From: Symbiodinium microadriaticum
Lineage: Eukaryota; Sar; Dinophyceae; Suessiales; Symbiodiniaceae
Direction of reading: 5' to 3'
Assembly (NCBI GenBank): GCA_001939145.1
Contig: LSRX01000074.1
Span: 988,932-1,052,931, forward strand
Length of the DNA stretch: 64,000 nucleotides
Below are positions 1-10,603 of the stretch, piece by piece; position 1 is the first letter of the stretch, and each line of letters begins with the position of its first letter. A model generated the notes under the pieces. It searched no databases and was not told the origin of the DNA. It saw only the letters and a program-made list of their open reading frames with translations. Made by a program: the position numbers and the translations under genes.

Positions 1-90
1 ACTGAGTGTTTTGCATAGGCTTTTTATTTATAATTTATTGCTTGGCCACCTCTGGAATTTCTTCACTCCAGCCCTGCAGGCGCATGAAAA

Positions 91-150
91 CCCTTAAACC
101 CTTAAACCCTTAACCCTAAACCCTATACCCTAAACCCTAAACTCTAACCC
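91..150. repeat. Telomere-like CCCTAAA/CCCTTAAA run
   Basis: About eight imperfect copies of CCCTAAA and CCCTTAAA in tandem, matching the plant/alga-type telomere repeat (TTTAGGG on the other strand). Sequence continues on both sides and the units are degenerate, so this looks like an interstitial telomeric tract rather than a chromosome end. Similar short degenerate tracts recur through the window. Confidence 0.8.
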
Positions 151-351
151 TTCGTTTTTGGAGATGCTTGGGGGAGAAGGTTGCCATTAATCGGGGGGGT
201 GGTTTGGCAAGGTTTTTTTTTCCCTTGGGGGGGGGGGCTCTGCTGGAAGAGGCCAGCGCCTTAATTTTTATTTTGGGCCAGGTCCGAGGCCCGCGCGGGT
301 TGCCATTAATCTGAGGGGGTTTATTAATCAAGAGTTAACATTATGCATGTT

Positions 352-371
352 TATGCATGCATGCATGCATT
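352..371. repeat. Short ATGC palindromic repeat
   Basis: Five ATGC tetramers in a row, self-complementary, next to an isolated ATGCATGT. No function is indicated. Confidence 0.7.
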
Positions 372-409
372 ATGTCTAGATCTGTAAGCATGTATGTGCA
401 TGTCGACTT

Positions 410-952
410 GTGGGTAGGCTGAGGGATACACGGATAAACCCATCCAGCTGCGTGTTCGTTCTCGTGGTTTTCTGTCTCTTCCGAAATGCGATCCCCACTA
501 TATCCTGCGCCAAGGCCCCCGACTCGGTGACTCTGGGAGCAGGTATCGCTGCGTGTGACCGTGGCCAGCAGTGGCAACTGGCGATCTGCCTTCTTCACGA
601 GCTCTCCGTGCTTCCCGGAAAGAATTTAAAGCCTGTGCTATACAGCCAAGACAACCTACTGCCCTCAAGCACCGTTCCTTGAATTCGGCCACTGTGCATT
701 CGCTTCATGCTTGGAGGTCCGCATGTGCAAGGACGTCTCAGACTTTGCAAAGTAAACAAGGCTTTGGTGCTTTCGGCTTTACGCTTTCCGGGTCTAAACT
801 TTTATGTTTTTGAAAAACTGAGAACCGTCAAGTGACGCATGCTTGAACTGAGGCCGCCGACTTTGATTGCAGTCAATTCCGCACTGAGTGCTTGCAGCAG
901 AGGCCACCAGTGGCAAGGTGCATTCCAGCTGTATCTTGGATGCACGGAGTAG
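410..952 (+). pseudogene. Degenerate pentatricopeptide repeat (PPR) gene remnant
   Basis: Two PPR motifs are readable in the same forward phase. The first, from base 521, reads PDSVTLGAGIAACDRGQQWQ followed by LAICLLHEL. The second, from base 848, reads LRPPTLIAVNSALSACSRG followed by HQWQGAFQLYLG. Both match the helix-turn-helix pattern of PPR repeats, sequence-specific RNA-binding proteins usually targeted to plastids or mitochondria, in the 'ISACEKGGQWQ' style common in dinoflagellates. Between them the frame is broken by stops at 680 and near 833, and a third, shifted and weaker motif (NSATVHSLHAWRSACAR) begins about 686. The second motif ends at a TAG at 950. Spacing of the motifs fits three to four 35-residue repeats. 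Either this is a decayed copy or the stops lie in unrecognised introns. The family call is good; whether the gene is live is unknown. Confidence 0.6.
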
Positions 953-1060
953 ATAGAATCCTGTAGTCCCACTATTTCTTGGTCAATGAGGCACCGGCTT
1001 CAAGCCTAGCAGCAAGCAGCGAACACAGCAGAGCGAAAAAACATGTTTCAACTGAGACTG

Positions 1061-1481
1061 CGCATTGCCGATAATTTTCCCGAATTGGGCCGGCACTTTG
1101 GAAGTACTGCGTCAGATCTTGGCACATTGTGGGGAACATTGTCGGCAGATCCATTTGGTTTCCGCGTCTGGCGGACACCGAACCCGGCTTGAAGCTAAGG
1201 CTTCGTGAATCTTCCCTTGATCTGGCACTTAAATGCCTAAAGGCACAGCTTCAGATCACACCAAAGGTTTTTGACACGGGGGTGGCAAAGCAATACTTAT
1301 GTTTCCTTCTAAATTATCTTTTTTCATTCAGTACTGTTCCTCTAGCTTTTCCACGGCACTTGAACAGGCCCTTTCTGAAGAAACCCCTCGAGATCTTGGT
1401 TTGGATCTTTTAGTAAATCCAGTGACTGCAAATCCTGTCGAAAGAAGCCTGCTGTGTGCTTACCCACAAGCAAATGTGTAA
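1061..1481 (+). CDS. Possible downstream exons beside the PPR remnant
   Basis: Two protein-like stretches follow the PPR remnant on the same strand. From about 1070 a frame reads PIIFPNWAGTLEVLRQILAH and stays open to a stop near 1216. From 1339 another frame reads STALEQALSEETPRDLGLDL and ends with CAYPQANV and a stop at 1479-1481. Composition is acidic/leucine-rich and more protein-like than the other frames, but no domain is recognisable and no splice junction is compelling. They could be 3' exons of the PPR gene or chance open frames. Confidence 0.2.
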
Positions 1482-2249
1482 ATACAAGGAGTGAAGCATA
1501 GGCCTGTATTTCGACACTTGTTTGACAATGGCAAAGCATTAAGATCAAACCTAGCTCTCAGAACATGTGAACCCTGCATCTCTGTTACGGCCCGTCACTG
1601 GTTGGAGGTTGTCTCACATGGAGACATAGAGGTTCCCGAAAGAAGGAGGACGTCGGTAGGGCATCTTTTCACTTTTCAGCAAGTGACTCCTGTGACGCAC
1701 TAACCTAGTGCACCCGGCCTTTACAACGGACACCCCTCAGACCGCGCATGTAGGTTCCAGCTTCTGCAGAGCCGGTCCTTGCAACCGGAACCCCGGCGAC
1801 TGTTTATTGTTTGTCAGCTTCAGGGGTTCATGTTCCGGGGGATTGGGACATTGCGCGCTCCATGGCTGTCTTGGATGTCGAGTGCAGGGTACAACATGCC
1901 GGATTGTCACAACAGCCGGAACGTTTTGCGGATTAATTACATGCGAGCCGAGCGAGCGCCAGAAGCAAAACATACAAAATTGCGCCGAGACACACACACA
2001 CACACAAACACACGCGGATTGCCTGACGCAGTAACTTTCCGGAGGACGAAATTTCATTCGGTGCTGCATCCACGGCCTGCATCCGCGGTCGCGAGTGGGC
2101 AAAGGCAGATGTTCAGTAATTCCATGTCCATGTGCTTTGGGATAGGGGAGTCTGTCAACACAGACGATAGGACAGATACCCCGGACGGAGCACTGCTGTC
2201 ATTGATCGGCAGGTCGCTCTGTCCCAGAATTCAACAGACCTAGAACCCA
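1482..2249. other. No recognisable gene; short CA tract
   Basis: A 154-codon forward frame (1779-2243) spans the stretch, but its translation is low in hydrophobic clusters, runs through a CA dinucleotide tract at about 1990-2013 (Thr-His repeat) and resembles no family. I treat it as a chance frame. Confidence 0.5.
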
Positions 2250-2522
2250 GTGAAGGGCGTTTCAGTCAGCGGTGAGATGTTGAGTGTAGTTACTGTAGTA
2301 TACTGGCTGTGCTGCTTGTTTGTGGGCCACATCTTGGCCGCATTTGCCTGGCAATGCGGAGACGACAAAACTTTAAAACTTGTTGCCATGAAAAGCAGAC
2401 GACGACGTAGGAGTAATCCCCAGACAACAAAATGGTCCAGCACTCTTGACTTTCGTTCACCGGTGAACATATCTAGTTCGTCTAACTCTTGCAGGAGTCT
2501 GACCGCTCCAAGAAGGTCCTGA
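2250..2522 (+). CDS. Small open frame with one membrane segment
   Basis: A 90-codon frame with a strongly hydrophobic stretch at residues 10-34 (VVTVVYWLCCLFVGHILAAF) followed by a basic tail (KSRRRRRS). It could be a signal-anchor or a single membrane exon. The aromatic and His-containing helix is mildly reminiscent of the S5 helix of cyclic-nucleotide-gated type channels, but no pore or S6 segment is seen nearby on this strand. The minus-strand candidate at 2919-4086 runs toward it. Low confidence. Confidence 0.2.
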   Translation: MKGVSVSGEMLSVVTVVYWLCCLFVGHILAAFAWQCGDDKTLKLVAMKSRRRRRSNPQTTKWSSTLDFRSPVNISSSSNSCRSLTAPRRS

Positions 2523-2918
2523 AGAATCCAAGGGCTAACCTAACGGAGAAAACTTTGAGAAGTACAAGACCATACCGTACCCTGTGGGACGCTATAAGGT
2601 TCTGTAGAGACACTGTGACATCCTGTCCTTCACCAGGCCTTGGGGCTGTTAGCTTCGGTGTGGAGGCAGAAGCCGCCTGGCAAAGCGACCTGAGACTGAA
2701 AGTCGAAGGTTTGCAGTTTACAGATGTTTACAGCTTGGGTCTAGGAGTCTAGGGTAAGGTTCTTTGTGCAGGGGTGTTCGTTCAATTTGAAGCTGCGTTC
2801 GTGTTAGGCCGTGTTGGGGTTCAAGTTGTTTGTGACATATGAGGAGATGCGTGAGGTGCGAGACGCAACTCATGAGAGGAGTTGTGCAATGCCCCGCCTG
2901 CACGGTGAATCGAGTTGG

Positions 2919-3584
2919 CTATCCAGACTGCTGGAGAGGGTTCGCCATCGAGAACATGAGGACAAAGATAAGAGCCAAGAAGCCGAAGGTCATCAGGAGG
3001 TCGGTAATTAGTGACACAATAGCGCGCGCGTCGCCAGCGGAAGGGTTGAAATAGCCAAAATAGGAGAAAGAGTAGAAACATGGGAACCAGGCCGGAGAAG
3101 TAACAGCTGCATTGGCGCACATCAACCACCCAATAAAGTACATAAAACACTTGTCATGCTTTGGATTGGAACCGCATGGATTCAGCTGACGGAAGTGAGA
3201 TTTGTTGAGCAGACATGCTGAGAGCTGAAGCATGTACAGGGCTTATGCAGGGCTTGCACGAAGACGTTTTTCGGATTGATTGTTCAGTTCAACAGTTGAG
3301 AGTTGACCAACAACCCCGCCCGGATTCGAATTTAGGGAGGGTTCTTCTCGTGAAGAGTATGCATTTCTCAAGAGGTCTCCTGCTGAATTCATTGAGTGAG
3401 CAAGCTCGGTGGGTGCAAGGGGTCGAGTTTGCAGAACTAGGTTAAAGGGCTTCATGAAAATTGCCAAAGCCAAAGCTTGAGCATGTTTGGTGAAGTTACG
3501 GAGCTGATGCCTTGAGGCACCAAAGCCCTCAACGTATTTTTCTGATCCCTGAAAGAGCTTCCCATATAAGATGGACGGACTCAT
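2919..3584 (-). CDS. Candidate membrane-protein coding region (one in-frame stop)
   Basis: On the minus strand one phase is open from 3584 down to 2919 with a single TAA at 3243-3245. The upstream part (113 codons) is soluble-looking, with SILYGKLFQGSEKYVEGFG and a helical FTKHAQALALAIFMKPFN stretch. The downstream part (104 codons) has two strongly hydrophobic stretches, around FMYFIGWLMCANAAV and SLITDLLMTFGFLALIF, with an aromatic FYSFSYFGYF link. About 220 codons of protein-like sequence in one phase with one stop suggests either two exons with a short intron around the stop or a recently broken gene. No family is recognised. Immediately upstream (3706-4086) another minus-strand frame may be a further exon. 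Confidence 0.4.
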
Positions 3585-3705
3585 AACCCTACCCTCTAAG
3601 GCGCAGGACTCGGATCCGGTGCAGATACATGGGATCCCATGTTTCTATGGGTTTTCTGGCACATGAGTGGATTCATGAAGCCGAGGCCACCCAGCCTGCT
3701 GCTCT

Positions 3706-4086
3706 TCACCTCGGCTTTGCGGGCAGCGCAGCCGCTCGATGAAGCTCAGGAAACTCCGCCATACAGAGTTTAGGTGATACTCCTGCTTCCCCACGAAGAC
3801 AACGAACACGCGATCTAGTGAGTCTAGTCTTGAACGATTGCCAATCTTGCCACTGCTGCGAATGCCAGGGCGGCGACAGCGCTTGTTTTATCAAAGGCGA
3901 CGCCGAGCCGGCGGTAATTGCAGCGACGACGACAAATCGGTTTACACCCCTGACACGTGTTATTTCATGTTGTTTGCTCATGCTTTCTGCTATTGTCCAT
4001 ATGAAGATCCAGGTTGGGAGGCAGATGGCAGCTCGCAGTTGCTTTGCTTGAGGACGGCGGGGCTTTCTGTTGGCCAAGTCGGTCAC
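3706..4086 (-). CDS. Possible upstream exon of the minus-strand membrane gene
   Basis: A 126-codon minus-strand frame, in a different phase from the frame at 2919-3584 and about 120 bases upstream of it. It contains a moderately hydrophobic segment (AAICLPTWIFIWTIAE), then RFVVVAAITAGSASPLIKQA, and a basic C-terminal part. Same strand and close spacing suggest one gene, but the junction is not resolved and the frame could be chance. Confidence 0.25.
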   Translation of the reverse strand: MTDLANRKPRRPQAKQLRAAICLPTWIFIWTIAESMSKQHEITRVRGVNRFVVVAAITAGSASPLIKQALSPPWHSQQWQDWQSFKTRLTRSRVRCLRGEAGVSPKLCMAEFPELHRAAALPAKPR

Positions 4087-4836
4087 AACTTCGGTGTGGG
4101 TTGGTGAGCTGCCGCAATTTATTCACATAGTGGTAGAGGTCGCAGTCGAGGAATCGTTGTCGGCATGCGGCTTAGGTTTACTACCTTAATGGGTGGCCCT
4201 GGGGGTGCTGGTTTCGATACAAACTCAAACAGCAACGCAACCCTAAACCCTTCAGCCCCTATTGTGTTTTCAATCAATGTTCCTGCTAACATCGATCTCT
4301 CTAAATTCGAAACTCCAAGCCCTTATCACCTTCTGCAGGTGCCGCCCCCCCAAACACTCAAACGGCCCTAAGCCTAAACCAAGAATCCTATAAACCGGAA
4401 TGTGAAACTTGAACTGCGGAGTGATGCAGGGCTTCGGGTTACCCGTTTGGGTTTTACCTATCTTTGCCTATCTCCGAGAACAGGGCTATTGTCTGTGTCT
4501 ACTTGCTACAACAACAATGCCAGAATTGTCCACATGCTAGCACACACGTTCCCCTGGCATCTTCTAGATCATGTGTGCTGGCCGCAAAATAAACTCTTAA
4601 CAGCCAAACCCTAACCCCCTGACCCTGAACCCCGATGGTCAGGGGATGGGGTGGGATACGATATCTACCGATCCACGCAGAAAAAGGTTATCACGTCCTA
4701 ACTCACGATTTTGAGATTGGCAGTTGGGTGGTGGTGCCCCGATACCGCGATACCCGGTCACCACTTTGAATCTCGTACATGCACACTGCTTCCTGCCATC
4801 TCAGCCGCTCGGACCGTCCGGAAGTCCGCCTCGGCC
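4087..4836. other. No recognisable gene
   Basis: Contains short telomere-like tracts (CAACCCTAAACCC near 4235, and a degenerate CCCTAA/CCCTGAA tract about 4605-4635). A 68-codon forward frame at 4165-4371 is not convincing. Nothing else seen. Confidence 0.5.
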
Positions 4837-5110
4837 GGTGCTGGTGCTGGTGCTGGTGCTGGTGTTGGTGCTGGTGCTGGTGCTGGTGCTGGTGGTTGTT
4901 GCAGCAGTAGTAATAGCTGCAACAGCAGGAGCAGCAGTGGGAGCAGAAGCAGCAGCAACGCAGCCGCAGCCGCAGCCGCAGCAGCAGCAACGCAGCCGCA
5001 GCCGCAGCAGCAGCAGTAGCAGTCACTGTCGCTGTCGGCAATCGGAAGTCGGCAGTAGCAGTCGCACTGGCAGTAGCAGCAGCAGCAGGAACAGGACCAG
5101 CACTAGTAAC
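4837..5110. repeat. GGTGCT hexanucleotide array grading into CAG/CAGCCG array
   Basis: About nine GGTGCT units (4837-4892), then CAG-rich and GCAGCC-rich imperfect trinucleotide DNA to about 5110. It generates long low-complexity frames on both strands (Ala-Gly, Val-Leu, Gln-His), which are not evidence of a gene. Confidence 0.9.
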
Positions 5111-5430
5111 CAGTGCCGCACACTCGTACTCGACTAGTACTAATCCGCCCACGACGTTTGCCCACACGGACGTGCGAACAAACGCTGGGGGACATGGGAG
5201 GGTGAGAATCAAAACGCGTCTAGAGTTCAGAGACGCGAAGTAAGTGTAGAAAAGGCTATCCGCGAAAAATCGGAGAATGGTTGCTTCTCTTCATCTCTCT
5301 GAGTTGCCAGTACAAAATGCTGACAAAGCCAGCAGTCGCGCCGGTTCTACTTTCGGCAATGTTGGCGTTTTTCACCCTGTGCCTGCGGATTAGACCCGGA
5401 TGCTTTGCAGTCAAGACGGATCAGATTCAC
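5111..5430. other. No recognisable gene
   Basis: Unique sequence between a trinucleotide array and a ~60-base tandem repeat. No protein-like frame or RNA gene noticed. Confidence 0.5.
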
Positions 5431-5640
5431 TAGACCGTGGACTTCATCATGCTTGAGACATGAGTGCTCTCCACTCAAAGCAGAACAAACCATGGACATT
5501 ATTGTGGTTGGGCCATGGATAATTTGAACTGTGAACTCAAAACGGGTTAGACTATGGACGTCATCATGGTGGGGTCATGGATGTTTTCCTCTAACGACGC
5601 ATTGCATAGACCATGGACGTCATCATGGTTGCCATGAATG
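5431..5640. repeat. Degenerate ~60-base tandem repeat, about 4 units
   Basis: Four copies of an element containing GACCATGGACGTCATCATGG (variants begin near 5431, 5487, 5549 and 5609), each followed by a degenerate spacer. The core carries overlapping NcoI-like CCATGG and GACGTC palindromes. It abuts the composite satellite that follows. Confidence 0.7.
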
Positions 5641-5887
5641 CCCGACCCTAGCCCTTAGGCCCAGCTTAGCCCCCCACCCCCGGCCTGCGGGGCCCCCCCC
5701 TCCAGCCCCAGGCCGCAGCCACCAGCCCCACCCAGCACCGCACAAAGCCCAGCTCATTACATCTCAGCTCAGCAGATTGATCGCTGATTTAATGTTTTAC
5801 AAATTTCAAACTTAAAGAACTAAGTTAAAGGTCTTTAGACAATGAAAAAATTTATACCATTCCTCAGCCGCTCCATTCCCATGGCAA
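5641..5887. repeat. Module M (partial, first occurrence)
   Basis: C-rich start, then a segment with GCACAAAGCCCAGCTCATTA and the end TATACCATTCCTCAGCC. The same segment recurs at about 10330-10480 and 12765-12905, in each case between copies of the 1.2 kb unit. Here it lacks the CT array and minisatellite found in the later copies. Confidence 0.75.
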
Positions 5888-7087
5888 TCATGTCTTGGGG
5901 TTCTTTGGCAGTGACAGTCGAAGGATCTTCGGTTTAGTCAAAACAGGTTTTTGATGCTGAAGGCATGGCATGCTTCGGTTCCAACCCTGACTGTTGCGTT
6001 CAACCTCAGTTCAGAAAACTTATTGATGGCTTTGGACATCTAGATGTCAAAGAAGTCTTGAGCTACCTGGGTGTCTCCGGACATGATCGATTTTCGCACA
6101 ATGGCCTTGGAACTCACACCCTTCGGTCCAGGCGCGAAGAATGGTGCATCCGTGTTCTTTGGATGCACACTGCAGCTTCTGCAGCTGGCGACCTAACTTG
6201 CAGCCATGCATCCAGGAGTATGTGGCGAAATGCTGTCCAACTGCTACGCCTGGAGTTACTGTGGTCGATATTGAGATATTTCTTTGCTACGGTTATACAA
6301 ATTGCAAGATGGTTCAACAACTGCGGTCAGGCTCAGGAACTTACAAGGTGGCCGCTGGGTGGAGCCCGAGGGACAACAAGGCCATCAATCCACAATTCGA
6401 TGGCGCGCAGCCCCGCTAGGCCTGCACGGAGTCTAGGGCTTGTTCAGGGGGTCTGAATTTCCTGGGGGCTTCGTGATCGGACCGCATCAGCATATGACTC
6501 ATCGATTGCAACGTCTACTAAGCTTTAGGCAGTATAGGAGCTTGATTGCTCATAGTACTGGCACTCCCTAAAACTCCTTGTTGTTATGATCATTGTAAAC
6601 ACACACAAGTATTTCAGGGTTCCGGGACTTTGCCTTGGTGCCGTTTGTCAGCTATGGCCGTCGAGGACTTGGCCCCAGATTTGCGCCCACACTTGACCGA
6701 CACTGTGGGATTAGATTTGACGCACGACGCACAGTGGGAAACGGGGTCCTGTTTGCATTTATTCTTGGCCTCATGAGTGAGCAGACTTTGTCATCAACAG
6801 TGTTATGTCCTGTGATCTACCGCTTTCCTGAGCAGCTTTGCGAAGCTGGTCTGCGACACCAGAGGGCCAGCTGGCAAAGGCGGAGGCCGGGGGCGATGCC
6901 ATGGACCAAAACAAGATGTTGCAGCTGATGCTATACACCTGGCTATTTGCTGTTGGCGTCGATGGGCTTCCGAGGAGACATATCTGCTCAACCGATGGTC
7001 TGACACGCTGCGACTCAAGCTCAGGGCAAGCCATGGCAGTTATCAAGGTTGCAATGTCGTATGCGCAGCTGTGTGGTAATCATAGTT
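5888..7087 (+). repeat. 1.2 kb unit U, copy 1
   Basis: First copy of a ~1.2 kb unit that recurs across the next 9.5 kb. Diagnostic landmarks are TTGATGCTGAAGGCATGGCA (here 5951) and GGTGCATCCGTGTTCTTTGG (about 6141). Forward frames shared with other copies are present but broken. In the block-Z frame (see copy 7) a stop falls after the equivalent of FFGCTLQLLQLAT. This copy is the most diverged of the tandem set, with about 1.17 kb spacing to the next. Confidence 0.85.
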
Positions 7088-8291
7088 CTTTTAGGCAGCG
7101 ACGGTCGTGACACAAGACAAGTTCTTGATGCTGAAGGCATGGCATGCTTCGGTTTCAACCCTGACTGTTGCGTTCAACCTCAGTTCAACAAACTTCGTGT
7201 CAAAGATGCATGACATTGATGGCTTTGGACATCTAGCCATCTAGCCGTCAAAGAAGTCTCGGGCTACCTGGGTGTCTCTGGACATGACCGATTTTCGCAC
7301 GATGGCCTTGGAACTCACACCCTTCGGTCCAGGCGCGAAGAATGGTGCATCCGTGTTCTTCGGATGCACACGGCAGCTTCTGCAGCTGGCGACGAACTTG
7401 CAGACATGCATCCAGGAGTATGTGGCGAAACTGCGACGCCTGGAGTTTATGTGGTCGATATGGAGGTATTTCTTTGCTACGGTTACACAAATTGCAAGAT
7501 GGTTCAACAACTGCGGTCAGGCTCAGGAACTTACAAGGTGGCCGCTGGGTGGAGCCCGATAAACAACAAGGCCATCAAAGCCCAATTCGATGGCGATCAG
7601 CCTCAGCCCCCATAGGGCCTGCATGGAGTTTCGGGCTTGTTCAGGGGGTCTGAAAATCCTAGGGCGTTCGTAAAGTGGGTTCGGACAGCACCAGCATATG
7701 ACTCATCGATTGCAACATCTACTAAGCGTTAGGTAGCATAGGAACCTGATTACTCATAGTAATCGTACTCCCTAGAACTCCTTGTTTTAAAACATTGTAA
7801 ACACATACATACCCCCAAGGTCCTACTGGTTATGTCAAGGTTCTTTGGTGCCGTTTGTCAGCCATGGCCATCGAGGACTGGCCACACACAGATTTGAGCC
7901 CACGCTTGACCGACACTGTGGGGTTAGATGTGAGGCACGACGCGCTGTCGTAAATGCGGGTCCTTTTTGCATTTTTTCTGGGCATTTGTCATCAACAGTT
8001 TTATGTCCTGTGATCTACCGCTTTCCTGAGCAGCTTCGCTGAATCTGCTCTGCGACACCTGAAGGCCAGCGGGCAAAGGCATGTTTGGATGCCGGGGGCG
8101 ATGCCAAGGACCAAGACAAGATGTCGCAACTGATGCTATACGCCTGGCTTGGCGCTGCAGGCGTCGATGGGCTTCCGTGGAGACATATATCTGCTCGACC
8201 GAAGGTCTGACACGCTGCGACTCAAGCTCAGAGCAAGCCATGGCAGTTATCAAGTTTGCAATGTCGTATGCGCAGCTGTGTGGTAACCATA
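7088..8291 (+). repeat. 1.2 kb unit U, copy 2
   Basis: Second copy. Over its whole length it is almost identical to copy 3 at a fixed offset of 1205 bases; I noticed only a few substitutions. It carries the block-Z frame intact (about 96 codons, 7272-7562: TMALELTPFGPGAKNGASVF, then GCTRQLLQLATNL). The near identity means a recent tandem duplication or conversion, or possibly an assembly duplication. Confidence 0.9.
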
Positions 8292-9500
8292 GTTCCTTGG
8301 CAGTGACGGTCGTGACACAAGACAAGTTCTTGATGCTGAAGGCATGGCATGCTTCGGTTTCAACCCTGACTGTTGCGTTCAACCTCAGTTCAACAAACTT
8401 CGTGTCAAAGATGCATGACATTGATGGCTTTGGACATCTAGCCATCTAGCCGTCAAAGAAGTCTCGGGCTACCTGGGTGTCTCTGGACATGACCGATTTT
8501 CGCACGATGGCCTTGGAACTCACACCCTTCGGTCCAGGCGCGAAGAATGGTGCATCCGTGTTCTTCGGATGCACACGGCAGCTTCTGCAGCTGGCGACGA
8601 ACTTGCAGACATGCATCCAGGAGTATGTGGCGAAACTGCGACGCCTGGAGTTTATGTGGTCGATATGGAGGTATTTCTTTGCTACGGTTACACAAATTGC
8701 AAGATGGTTCAACAACTGCGGTCAGGCTCAGGAACTTACAAGGTGGCCGCTGGGTGGAGCCCGATAAACAACAAGGCCATCAAAGCCCAATTCGATGGCG
8801 ATCAGCCTCAGCCCCCATAGGGCCTGCACGGAGTCTCGGGCTTGTTCAGGGGGTCTGAAAATCCTAGGGCGTTCGTAAAGTGGGTTCGGACAGCACCAGC
8901 ATATGACTCATCGATTGCAACATCTACTAAGCGTTAGGTAGCATAGGAACCTGATTACTCATAGTAATCGTACTCCCTAGAACTCCTTGTTTTAAAACAT
9001 TGTAAACACATACATACCCCCAAGGTCCTACTGGTTATGTCAAGGTTCTTTGGTGCCGTTTGTCAGCCATGGCCATCGAGGACTGGCCACACACAGATTT
9101 GAGCCCACGCTTGACCGACACTGTGGGGTTAGATGTGAGGCACGACGCGCTGTCGTAAACGCGGGTCCTTTTTGCATTTGTTCTGGGCATTTGTCATCAA
9201 CAGTTTTATGTCCTGTGATCTACCGCTTTCCTGAGCAGCTTCGCTGAATCTGCTCTGCGACACCGGAAGGCCAGCGGGCAAAGGCATGTTTGGATGCCGG
9301 GGGCGATGCCAAGGACCAAGACAAGATGTCGCAACCGATGCTATACGCCTGGCTTGGCGCTGCAGGCGTCGATGGGCTTCCGTGGAGACATATATCTGCT
9401 CGACCGAAGGTCTGACACGCTGCGACTCAAGCTCAGAGCAAGCCATGGCAGTTATCAAGGTTGCAATGTCGTATGCGCAGCTGTGTGGTAATCATAGTTC
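8292..9500 (+). repeat. 1.2 kb unit U, copy 3 (near-identical to copy 2)
   Basis: Offset 1205 from copy 2, with sparse differences such as CTGATGC/CCGATGC near 9338 and TTTTTT/TTTGTT near 9178. The block-Z frame is again intact (8477-8767). The upstream block-X frame runs through LKAWHASVSTLTVAFNLSS to a stop near 8449. Confidence 0.9.
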
Positions 9501-10030
9501 TTTTAGGCAGCGACGGTCGTGACACAAGACAAGTTCTTGATGCTGAAGGCATGGCATGCTTCGGTTTCAACCCTGACTGTTGCGTTCAACCTCAGTTCAA
9601 CAAACTTCGTGTCAAAGATGCATGACATTGATGGCTTTGGACGTTGGACATCTAGCCATCTAGCCGTCAAAGAAGTCTCGGGCTACCTGGGTGTCTCTGG
9701 ACATGACCGATTTTCGCACGATGGCCTTGGAACTCACACCCTTCGGTCCAGGCGCGAAGAATGGTGCATCCGTGTTCTTTGGATGCACATGGCAGCTTCT
9801 GCAACTGGCGACGAACTTGCAGCCACGCATCCAGGAGTATGTGACGAAGTGTGGTCCAACTGCGACGAGTGGAATCACTGTGGTCGATATTGAGATATTT
9901 CTTGGCCACGGTTACACATATTGCAAGATGGTTCAACAACTGCGGTCAGGCTCAGAGAGTTGCAAGGTGCCCGCTGGGTGGAGGCCACCGCTCCACACTT
10001 CGATGGTGCACTCACAGCGCGTGAGGCAGT
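9501..10030 (+). repeat. 1.2 kb unit U, copy 4 (first half only)
   Basis: Starts like copies 2 and 3, has a 9-base duplication (TTGGACATC region near 9644), and its block-Z frame is the longest clean one (118 codons, 9691-10047), extending through VDIEIFLGHGYTYCKMVQQL. The second half is replaced by module M from about 10030, so the later units have an alternating U-half/M/U-half layout with a period near 2.3 kb. Confidence 0.85.
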
Positions 10031-10203
10031 TCCATACGGACATCTGAAGACTGAAGACATCTGGCGTCTTTCTGGGGCTTTCAAGCCCTGCAGCCTCTCT
10101 CCACTTGGCATCAGTGTCCGGCCCTCCGTTGACCTTCTCTGCCCTAGGCCCAGCCCCAGCCCCGCCTTCCACCCCTTCCCCTTTCTGTTATCTTCGCATC
10201 TCA

Positions 10204-10230
10204 TTCTCTCTCTCTCTGTCTCTCTCTGTC

Positions 10231-10264
<34 letters not shown>
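10204..10264. repeat. CT microsatellite with periodic GT interruptions
   Basis: Pure CT dinucleotides interrupted every ~10 bases by TCTGTC. It is the shorter allele-like counterpart of the array at 12565-12700 and produces Arg-Glu repeats on the minus strand. Confidence 0.95.
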
Positions 10265-10603
10265 GCGTCCATACGGACATCTGAAAGAAGACACCGTGGC
10301 ATCTGGCGTGGGCCCCCAGGGCAGATCAGCACCGCGCAAAGCCCAGCTCATTACATCTCAGCTCCCCAGATTGCTGGCTGATTTAACGTTTTCCAAACTG
10401 AAATCTGCCGGCTAACCTACAGAATTTCAAGGTCTTTAGACTTTAGACACGGAAGAAATGTATACCATTCCTCAGCCTCCCCACCCCCAGCCCCCAGCTT
10501 GTCCAGGCCACCCCCTACCCCCGCCATGGCTCACTCCTCCAGCCTCTTTCCACTTCTCCCTGCTACGCGCCCAGCCTTCACCCAGCCCGTCAGCCCAATC
10601 AAC

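Noticed and set aside
91-150. True chromosome end
   Set aside because: Units are degenerate, few, and followed and preceded by other sequence; interstitial tract more likely.
2250-3233. Ion channel gene joining the helix at 2250-2522 with the membrane segments at 2919-3233
   Set aside because: The two are on opposite strands, and no pore motif or voltage-sensor arginine ladder is visible.
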